From Burkholderiales bacterium (GTDB taxonomy: Bacteria; Pseudomonadota; Gammaproteobacteria; Burkholderiales; Usitatibacteraceae): a stretch of DNA of 8,274 nucleotides. Of the stretch, positions 1-4,894 are shown piece after piece (within the stretch, counting starts at the first letter, position 1; each line of letters starts with the position of its first letter). The notes beneath the pieces were generated by a model. That model worked only from the letters and a program-made list of their open reading frames with translations, did no database searches and had not been told where the DNA came from. The DNA lies in NCBI GenBank assembly GCA_025936275.1, contig JAICTR010000103.1, forward strand, positions 1-8,274, read 5' to 3'. Made by a program: the position numbers and the translations under genes.

Positions 1-423
1 ACGGGCCATTCGATCGTGCTCGATCCGCGCCTTCGCGAGCGTCACTTCGGCGTGGGCGAGGGGCTCACCTACGACGAGGTCGGCCGCCGCTTCCCGGGCG
101 CGTTCAGGAGCGACGGCGCGATCGATCCGGACTACGCGATCCCCGGCGGCGAGAGCCGGCGGCAATTCCACGAGCGCGTGGCGCGCGCCTTCGAGTCGCT
201 CGCCGCGGACCATCCGGACGCACGCGTGATCGTGGTGTCCCACGGCGGCGTGCTGGCCACGCTCTATCGCCATGTCCACGGCATCCCGCTCGCGCAGGCC
301 CATCGCATCGCGATCGGCAACGCCTCGTACAACGCGCTCTCGTTTTCCGCCGGCGCCTGGACGCTCCACGCGTGGGCGGACGCCGCGCACCTCGACGATC
401 AGCCGCCGTTCGAGGAGGCCTGA
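1..423 (+). CDS. Histidine phosphatase family protein (phosphoglycerate-mutase-like), 5' truncated by window edge
   Basis: The frame is open from base 1 and ends at TGA 421-423, so 140 C-terminal residues are present and the true start lies left of the window. The visible part fits the histidine phosphatase superfamily. It has a LRERHFGVGEGLT segment, matching the family pattern with the conserved acidic and glycine residues after the first catalytic block, then a GGESRRQFHERV segment typical of this family. Near fragment residue 77 comes VIVVSHGGVLATL, whose SHGG carries the second catalytic histidine (fragment residue 81). The N-terminal RHG motif with the phosphorylated histidine is outside the window. 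Members dephosphorylate small phosphorylated metabolites in the cytoplasm, but the substrate cannot be told from this fragment. A GTG at 16 is only an internal codon. The 3' end overlaps the convergent mltF by 25 bp. The family is well supported; the exact function is not. Confidence 0.85.
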   Translation, partial: TGHSIVLDPRLRERHFGVGEGLTYDEVGRRFPGAFRSDGAIDPDYAIPGGESRRQFHERVARAFESLAADHPDARVIVVSHGGVLATLYRHVHGIPLAQAHRIAIGNASYNALSFSAGAWTLHAWADAAHLDDQPPFEEA

Positions 424-1781
424 GCGGCGCGCGGCGCCATGCGGTCGAGGATGTCGTAGTAGTTGCGCACGTTGTCCACGAACTGCACCGCCTCGAAGCC
501 GCGCGCGTAGCCGTGCTGCAGGGACTGGAACGCGTCCGGATCGGCGAGTCGCGGCAGCACCTGGCGCACGTCCTGCCACTTGTCCGGATCGAGGCCGCTC
601 TTCTGCGCGAGGATGCGCGCGTCCTCGAGGTGCCCCACGCCCTGGTTGTAGGCAGCGAGGGCGAGGAAGGTGCGGTCGGGCTCCTTGATGCGCGACGAGA
701 TGGACTCCTTGAGCAGCGCGAAGTAGCGCGCGCCCCCGAGGATGCTCTGGCGCGGGTCGAGACGGTCCTTCACCTGCAGGCGGTCGGCGGTCTCGTCGGT
801 GAGCATCATGAAGCCGCGCACGCCGGTGGGCGAGGTCGCGGTCGCGTCCCAGTGCGATTCCTGGTAGCCGATCGCGGCGACGAGGCGCCAGTCGATGCCG
901 CTCACGCGCTCGGCCTCCTCGAAGAGCGGCTTGAGGCGCGGCAGCTCGCCCAGGATCTTCTCGATCAGCGCCTGGGAATCGATCGCGGTGAGCTTCGCCG
1001 CGTGGCCGTAGTAGCGATCCAGCAGGCGCTTCAGCGTCCCGTCCTTGCGCAGCCGCTCGAAGAACGGCTTCGCCGCGTCGAGCACGCGCTTCTTGTCCAC
1101 CGTGGAGACGAGCCAGGCGTACTCGAGCGGCTTGCCCACCTTGAAGGCGATGTCGATCTGCGGGAAGAAGCGGCGCGCGAGCGTGTAGCGGTTGGATTCC
1201 ACGAGCGCGTAGTCGAGGTCGCCGCGCGCTACCGCCTCGAGGAGGTCCGCGGTCGAGGTCTCCGGCGGCAGGCGCTCGACCGGCACCTTGATCTTCGGCA
1301 TCTCGGAGAGCAGGTAGTCGCCCACCGACTCGTCGATCACGCCGATGCGCTTGCCGGCGATGTCGGCGAAGGACTTCGGCATCGGCCCGGGGTCGGTGGT
1401 GCGGCCGACGATGAAATGCTGGGTATCGAAGTACGTCGGCCCCCACGCGAGCCCGCCGGGGAAATCGAAGTGCTTGGTGAGTGCCGCGGCTGCGAGGTGC
1501 GCCTGCTTCTCGCGCAGGAGGTGCTCGATGTTCGCCGGGTTGTCGGTGAAGACGAAGCGCACCTTCACGTGCATCTCGTTCGCGAACATCGTCGCGAGGT
1601 CGTGCTCGAAGCCCGAGGCGAGGCCCTGCGCGTCCTCGAAATAGGTCGCCGGCCCGTTCACGGTGAGCACCACCAGCTCGCCCGACTGCGCGATCGGCGG
1701 CACCGGCTTCGGCGGCTCCTCGCAACCGGCGGCGAGCAACGCGGGCAGCGCGAGCCACGCGAGAAATCGTCGCGCGATCAT
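399..1781 (-). CDS. mltF: Membrane-bound lytic murein transglycosylase F (MltF), lipoprotein
   Basis: Encodes 460 residues, somewhat shorter than E. coli MltF (about 518). The N-terminus (RR, hydrophobic stretch, then LLAAGC) is a lipoprotein signal with predicted lipidated Cys20. Residue 21 is Glu rather than Asp, which favours outer-membrane sorting. Residues about 35-260 form a periplasmic solute-binding domain (SBP_bac_3 type), with segments such as GLASGFEHDLATMF and IAGKRIGVIDESVGDYLL. Residues about 285-445 form a GH23 lytic transglycosylase domain. Its YQESHWD motif places the catalytic glutamate at Glu308, followed by SPTGVRGFMMLT and ALAAYNQGVGH. The enzyme cleaves the MurNAc-GlcNAc bond of peptidoglycan to form 1,6-anhydro ends. 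The ATG at 1781 is chosen because it directly precedes the signal peptide, although no strong Shine-Dalgarno sequence is visible. The frame stays open far upstream, but that part is antisense to ispDF and not coding. The gene diverges from ispD and converges on the phosphatase. Confidence 0.93.
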   Translation of the reverse strand: MIARRFLAWLALPALLAAGCEEPPKPVPPIAQSGELVVLTVNGPATYFEDAQGLASGFEHDLATMFANEMHVKVRFVFTDNPANIEHLLREKQAHLAAAALTKHFDFPGGLAWGPTYFDTQHFIVGRTTDPGPMPKSFADIAGKRIGVIDESVGDYLLSEMPKIKVPVERLPPETSTADLLEAVARGDLDYALVESNRYTLARRFFPQIDIAFKVGKPLEYAWLVSTVDKKRVLDAAKPFFERLRKDGTLKRLLDRYYGHAAKLTAIDSQALIEKILGELPRLKPLFEEAERVSGIDWRLVAAIGYQESHWDATATSPTGVRGFMMLTDETADRLQVKDRLDPRQSILGGARYFALLKESISSRIKEPDRTFLALAAYNQGVGHLEDARILAQKSGLDPDKWQDVRQVLPRLADPDAFQSLQHGYARGFEAVQFVDNVRNYYDILDRMAPRAAQASSNGG

Positions 1782-1872
1782 GGCCGCCAGTTTAAATGAT
1801 GGGCGGGTGCGCGGCGGAAATGGGCGATAATGGCGGCCCTTCCACGCACGCCGCGTTCGCGATTCGCCGCGC
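1782..1872. promoter_or_regulatory. Divergent intergenic region between mltF and ispD
   Basis: This 91-bp gap must hold the start signals for both mltF (leftward) and ispDF (rightward). On the + strand, GATAAT at 1826-1831 matches the sigma-70 -10 hexamer at five of six positions, but no good -35 lies 16-18 bp upstream. An AT-rich TTTAAA at 1791-1796 stands out in otherwise GC-rich DNA near the mltF start. The assignment of a promoter region follows from gene orientation; the individual boxes are weak. Confidence 0.35.
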
Positions 1873-2565
1873 ATGCCGAGAATCCTCGCCATCGTCCCCG
1901 CCGCGGGCCAGGGCACGCGCATCGGCGATCCGGTCCCCAAGCAGTACATCGCGCTCGCCGGCCGCCCGATGGTGTACCACTCGCTCGCGGCGCTCGCGAA
2001 GGTCGCGCGCATCGAGCGCGTCCATCCGGTGCTGGCACCCGGCGATCCGCACTGGGCGCGCCACGATTGGAGCGCTCTCGGCGCGAAAGTCGAGCCGCTC
2101 TTCGCGGGCGGCGCCTCGCGCGCGCAGACGGTGCTGAACGCGCTCGACGTGCTTGGCGAGCGCGCGGCCGAGGACGACTGGGTGCTGGTGCACGATGCCG
2201 CGCGCCCGTGCATCCGCGGCGAGCTCGTGGAGCAGTTCCTCGACGAGCTGGGCGACGACCCGGTGGGCGGGCTTCTCGCCATGCCGCTCGCCGACACGTT
2301 GAAGAGCGCGGCCGAAGGCCAGCGCGTCGCCGCGACCATCCCGCGCCTGAACCTGTGGCGCGCGCAAACGCCCCAGATGTTCCGCTGCGGGCTCCTGCGC
2401 CGCGGGCTCGCCGCGCGCGCCGATGCGACCGACGAGTCGCAGGCGCTCGAGGCGCTCGGCAAGTCGCCGCGCCTCGTCGAGGGCGAGAGCGGCAACATCA
2501 AGGTCACCTTCGCCGAGGACCTCGCGATCGCCGCGATGATCCTCGTGCGCCAGGGGAGGGCATGA
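1873..2565 (+). CDS. ispD: 2-C-methyl-D-erythritol 4-phosphate cytidylyltransferase (IspD)
   Basis: Encodes 230 residues, the usual IspD length. It catalyses CTP + 2-C-methyl-D-erythritol 4-phosphate to CDP-ME + diphosphate, the third step of the MEP isoprenoid pathway, in the cytoplasm. All family signatures are visible. PAAGQGTRIG (residues 9-18) is the nucleotide-binding loop, with Arg16 and Lys23 (of KQY) in the spacing of the catalytic Arg/Lys pair. Further motifs are GGASRAQTV (79-87), VHDAARPC (106-113), TPQMFR (166-171), TDESQ (186-190) and GNIKVT with Lys210 near the end. The ATG at 1873 starts the canonical N-terminus MPRILAIVPAAG. The stop TGA overlaps or abuts the ispF start, so the two genes are surely co-transcribed and probably translationally coupled. 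ispD next to ispF is a common bacterial arrangement. Confidence 0.97.
   Translation: MPRILAIVPAAGQGTRIGDPVPKQYIALAGRPMVYHSLAALAKVARIERVHPVLAPGDPHWARHDWSALGAKVEPLFAGGASRAQTVLNALDVLGERAAEDDWVLVHDAARPCIRGELVEQFLDELGDDPVGGLLAMPLADTLKSAAEGQRVAATIPRLNLWRAQTPQMFRCGLLRRGLAARADATDESQALEALGKSPRLVEGESGNIKVTFAEDLAIAAMILVRQGRA
2555..2559 (+). promoter_or_regulatory. Ribosome binding site deciding the ispF start
   Basis: GGAGG sits inside a purine run (2552-2560) at the end of ispD. It is 8 nt before ATG 2568 but only 2 nt before ATG 2562. This favours the downstream ATG, which also gives the canonical MRVGQGFDVH N-terminus. Confidence 0.5.
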
Positions 2566-2567
2566 GC

Positions 2568-3035
2568 ATGCGCGTGGGCCAGGGCTTCGATGTGCACCGG
2601 CTGGTGGAGGGTCGCCGGCTGGTGGTGGGCGGCGTGGAGATCGCGCACGACAAGGGGCTCCTCGGCCATAGCGACGCGGACGTGCTGCTGCACGCCATCT
2701 GCGACGCGCTGCTCGGCGCGGCGGCGCTGGGCGACATCGGACGCCACTTTCCCGACAGCGATCCGCGCTACAAGGACGCGGATAGCCGAACGCTGCTGCG
2801 CGAGGTGGCGAGGCGCGTGAAGGAGCAGGGCCACGCCATCGCCAACATCGATGCCACGATCGTGGCCCAGGCGCCGCGCATGGCGCCGCACGTCCCGGCC
2901 ATGGTGGCGAACATCGCGGCCGATTGCGGGATGCGACCCGGGGACGTGAACGTGAAGGCCACCACCACCGAGCACCTCGGCTTCGCCGGTCGCGGCGAGG
3001 GCATCGCGGCGCAGGCGATCTGCCTGCTGAAGTAG
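2568..3035 (+). CDS. ispF: 2-C-methyl-D-erythritol 2,4-cyclodiphosphate synthase (IspF)
   Basis: Encodes 155 residues, the normal IspF size (the enzyme is a trimer in known structures). It converts CDP-ME 2-phosphate to MEcPP + CMP, the fifth MEP-pathway step. Zinc ligands are in the expected places: Asp8 and His10 in GFDVH, and His42 in DVLLHAICDA. The GDIGRHFPDSDP segment (about 56-66) and the C-terminal KATTTEHLGFAGRGEGIAAQA-like block (130-150) are diagnostic. An in-frame ATG at 2562 would overlap the ispD stop as ATGA and add two residues (MS). The ATG at 2568 is preferred because of Shine-Dalgarno spacing and the family N-terminus, but the alternative cannot be excluded. A GC-rich hairpin with a T run follows the stop. 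Confidence 0.97.
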   Translation: MRVGQGFDVHRLVEGRRLVVGGVEIAHDKGLLGHSDADVLLHAICDALLGAAALGDIGRHFPDSDPRYKDADSRTLLREVARRVKEQGHAIANIDATIVAQAPRMAPHVPAMVANIAADCGMRPGDVNVKATTTEHLGFAGRGEGIAAQAICLLK

Positions 3036-3063
3036 CCGCGCGCGGCGCGCGGCGCGCGCTTTT
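3036..3063 (+). terminator. Probable intrinsic terminator after ispDF
   Basis: Directly after the ispF stop, an almost pure G/C run allows a stem of 3038-3043 (GCGCGC) with 3054-3059 (GCGCGC), with an added G3044-C3053 pair. It is followed at once by TTTT (3060-3063). This is the form of a short intrinsic terminator. The repeated GCGC units allow other registers, and the T run is short. Confidence 0.5.
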
Positions 3064-3141
3064 GTGACACGCCGCACGGATTCGCGCCGAAAACGATTTC
3101 AACCGTCACCCGGCTTGCGGCTGTAACAGCGTGGGCCGCTC

Positions 3142-3163
3142 TTATGTGAAGCGCGTCATATGG
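3142..3163 (+). promoter_or_regulatory. Candidate CRP/Vfr-type operator upstream of the pilus operon
   Basis: TGTGA (3145-3149), six bases, then TCATA (3156-3160) matches the CRP-family pattern TGTGA-N6-TCACA at nine of ten positions. Flanking bases extend the dyad to ATGTGA / TCATAT. The centre (3152.5) lies about 83 bp before the pilin ATG. A weak -10 (AATGAT, 3182-3187) would place a start point near 3194, putting the site at -41.5, the class II activator position. This is pattern matching only; one such site could occur by chance. Confidence 0.35.
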
Positions 3164-3181
3164 TTAGCGCATGGCTCCGGC

Positions 3182-3187
3182 AATGAT
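3182..3187 (+). promoter_or_regulatory. Candidate -10 element for the pilus operon
   Basis: AATGAT matches TATAAT at four of six positions. No -35 consensus lies upstream, as is usual for class II activator-dependent promoters; the candidate CRP-like site covers that region. The remainder of the 200-bp gap (3036-3235) shows no convincing stand-alone sigma-70 promoter. Weak evidence. Confidence 0.22.
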
Positions 3188-3235
3188 GGGCGCGTGTTGA
3201 ACGTACCTGCCCCCACCAACCTTACGGAGCAAAAA

Positions 3236-3664
3236 ATGAACAAGCGCCTTGCCACTGCCCTCGCCGCCGCGTCGCTCTTTTCCGCCGTTCCGGCCGCGCA
3301 TGCCGCGACCGCCACGGGCAACTTCAACGTCACCGTGAACCTCACCTCGAAGTGCGAGGTGGTCTCCGCGGCGAACGTGGACTTCACCTACACCTCCTTC
3401 CAGCCGGGTGCCGCGACCGGCACCGGCGGCGGCTTCCAGGTCCGCTGCACCAACACGCTGCCGTACACGATGTCGCTCGATGCGGCGGGCGGCACGGTCG
3501 CGGGCCTCACCTACGCGCTCTCGCTCTCGGCCGCTTCCGGCACGGGCACGGGCGCCGCGCAGAGCTACACGGTGAACGGCACGATGGCGGCGAGCCAGGG
3601 CGGCACGTGCGCCCTCGGCACTTGCGCCGGCACCGACGCGCGCGTCTTGACCGTCACCTACTGA
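3236..3664 (+). CDS. Spore coat U domain pilin, probable main subunit of a Csu-like pilus
   Basis: Encodes 142 residues. A Sec signal peptide (MNKRLATALAAASLF..., cleavage probably after AHA at residue 23) yields a mature subunit of about 119 residues. It starts with a donor-strand-like segment GNFNVTVNL (28-36) with alternating hydrophobic residues. A single spore coat U (SCPU) domain follows, with Cys40, Cys71, Cys125 and Cys130 and the typical LPYTMSLDA block. It ends in RVLTVTY, the C-terminal beta strand recognised by pilus chaperones. SCPU proteins with a chaperone and usher form archaic (Csu-type) adhesive pili on the cell surface. The ATG at 3236 is preceded by GGAG (3226-3229) at 6-nt spacing and begins the signal peptide; the frame is open further upstream without support. 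First position in the operon fits the most abundant subunit. Its domain is paralogous to the C-terminal half of the protein at 7318-8151. Confidence 0.9.
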   Translation: MNKRLATALAAASLFSAVPAAHAATATGNFNVTVNLTSKCEVVSAANVDFTYTSFQPGAATGTGGGFQVRCTNTLPYTMSLDAAGGTVAGLTYALSLSAASGTGTGAAQSYTVNGTMAASQGGTCALGTCAGTDARVLTVTY

Positions 3665-3694
3665 TCCCCGAACATTGCGTGAGGGAGGTTCGGG

Positions 3695-4126
3695 ATGCAG
3701 GTTGCAAAAGCCGCGGGGCGCTCGCGCGCTCCGCGGCGCTCGGGATGCCGGGCAGGCGCGCTGACGCTCGCCCTGGCGATGGCGGCGCCGGCGTGGGGCG
3801 CGCAAGCGTCCGGCGCCTTCGCCGTCACCGTGCTGCTGCGCGGCTCGACTGATACCGGCATCTGCCAGTCTTCCCAGGAAGCCCCGGTGCGGCCGTCGGT
3901 CGTCACGATCGATTGCCACAACACCAAGCCCCTCGAGCCTGCCGACGCGCCCAACGTGCCCTCGCCGGCACGCGATGCGCGCGCCTACCGGTTCATGATT
4001 CCCACGGGCAACGGGGACCTGCGTTACGGCGGCGTGGACCTCTACGCCGGCGCCGGAACCATCACCTCATGGCGTGTCGTGCACCTCACCGACTGGGACT
4101 ACCTCGAGATGACAGTCGGGTGGTGA
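3695..4126 (+). CDS. Secreted small protein, probable diverged minor pilus subunit (family not recognised)
   Basis: Encodes 143 residues and belongs to no family I recognise. A long basic n-region (residues 1-20) leads into a hydrophobic core ALTLALAMAAPAWG, so a Sec signal peptide cleaved near residue 35 is likely. The mature start, GAFAVTVLL (40-48), matches the donor-strand segment of the neighbouring pilin (GNFNVTVNL) at six of nine positions. Two mature cysteines (Cys57, Cys74) could form a disulfide like that of fimbrial subunits. The C-terminus YLEMTVGW ends in an aromatic residue after alternating hydrophobics, like RVLTVTY in the pilin. The middle (75-130; Pro-rich, then YGGVDLYAGAGTITSW) does not resemble the SCPU domain. 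Translation is well supported by GGAGG (3684-3688), 6 nt before the ATG. The gene lies 30 bp after the pilin and overlaps the chaperone start. A role as minor subunit or adaptor is inferred from context and ends of the protein. Confidence 0.8.
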   Translation: MQVAKAAGRSRAPRRSGCRAGALTLALAMAAPAWGAQASGAFAVTVLLRGSTDTGICQSSQEAPVRPSVVTIDCHNTKPLEPADAPNVPSPARDARAYRFMIPTGNGDLRYGGVDLYAGAGTITSWRVVHLTDWDYLEMTVGW

Positions 4127-4887
4127 GCCGCGCTGCCACGCAAAAGAAGGGAACGATCCTGGACAAGAAACTGCTCCGCGCCGCCGCGATCGCCGCGGCA
4201 AGCTCCCTCGCGCTCTCCTCCTGGGCGGGGGTGTTCTCCGTGACGCCGGTGCGCATCTTCATGCTGCCGCAGGATCGCGCGGTCGCCGTCACCGTCACCA
4301 ACGAGGGCGACCAGGAGCTGGTGATGCAGGCCGACATCTACACCTGGAAGCAGAAGGCGGACGGCTCGGACGACCTGCAGCTTTCCGAGGACCTGATCCT
4401 CGCCCCGCCGATCCTCAAGATTCCCGCGCATGGTCGCCAGGTGGTGCGCCTCGCGCGCCTCGGGGCGCCCCCCACGGGAGGGCAGGCCACCTACCGCATG
4501 ATCATGCGCGAGGTGCCCGAGGCGCATGCCGCCGACAAGAAGGTGCAGCTGCAGATCGCGCTCGCGTTCTCCCTGCCCGTCTTCATCACGCCGCGCAACG
4601 CGAAGCGCGAGCTCGAGTGCAGCGTCGCGCGCGCCGCGCCCGATGCCGTCACCGCGCGCTGCGAGAACCGCGGCAACGCGTATGCGCAGCCGCGCGAGCT
4701 CGCGCTTTCCTCGGCCGACGGCACCAAGCTCGCCGGCGCCGAATCGGCGGCCTATCTCCTTCCCGGCACCCGGCGCGCCTACGAGATCAAGCGCGCTTCC
4801 GGCGCGATTCCCGCCGGGCCCGCGAAGCTCTCGGTGAGCTTCGATGACGGCACTTCCCGGGCGTTCGATGTGAACGTCGGGGACTGA
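4123..4887 (+). CDS. Periplasmic pilus assembly chaperone (CsuC-like)
   Basis: Encodes 254 residues from GTG 4123. It binds pilus subunits in the periplasm, lends a beta strand to complete their fold and delivers them to the usher. After the signal peptide (KKLLRAAAIAAASSLALSSWA, cleavage near residue 35), the N-terminal immunoglobulin-like domain starts GVFSVTPVRIFML; its Arg44 and the later Arg of ATYRMIMREVPE fit the conserved subunit-binding basic pair of this family. AVAVTVTNEGDQELVMQ is the typical early strand. Domain 2 has a cysteine pair in ELECSV...ARCENRGN. The start is uncertain. GTG 4123 overlaps the upstream stop as GTGA, GTG 4120 lies one codon earlier, and CTG 4159 has a much better Shine-Dalgarno (AAGGGA 4147-4152, 6-nt gap) and gives a standard LDKKLLRAA signal start. 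Adjacent genes encode its likely substrates and usher. Confidence 0.9.
   Translation: MSRAATQKKGTILDKKLLRAAAIAAASSLALSSWAGVFSVTPVRIFMLPQDRAVAVTVTNEGDQELVMQADIYTWKQKADGSDDLQLSEDLILAPPILKIPAHGRQVVRLARLGAPPTGGQATYRMIMREVPEAHAADKKVQLQIALAFSLPVFITPRNAKRELECSVARAAPDAVTARCENRGNAYAQPRELALSSADGTKLAGAESAAYLLPGTRRAYEIKRASGAIPAGPAKLSVSFDDGTSRAFDVNVGD
4147..4152 (+). promoter_or_regulatory. Shine-Dalgarno-like site suggesting a CTG start for the chaperone
   Basis: AAGGGA ends 6 nt before CTG 4159, in frame with the chaperone. The GTG candidates at 4120 and 4123 have only weak purine-rich sequence upstream. If used, this site makes the signal peptide begin LDKKLL with 12 fewer residues. Confidence 0.4.
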
Positions 4888-4894
4888 AGCGGCG

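Noticed and set aside
372..1799. 475-codon + strand open frame opposite mltF
   Set aside because: Antisense shadow of mltF with repetitive Arg/Glu/Val/His composition and no domain.
1782..3077. Upstream extension of the mltF frame to a 892-codon open frame on the - strand
   Set aside because: It runs antisense through ispD and ispF, has low-complexity Arg/Ala/Ser content, and the lipoprotein signal at 1781 marks the true start. GC-rich codon bias leaves antisense frames open.
3131..3235. Upstream start for the pilin at 3131 or nearby in-frame codons
   Set aside because: It would bury the signal peptide behind 35 extra residues. GGAG at 6-nt spacing and the classical signal sequence support ATG 3236.
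3913..4119. Upstream extension of the chaperone frame from ATG 3913
   Set aside because: This stretch lies within the small subunit gene in another frame and reads as Arg/His/Pro-rich noise.
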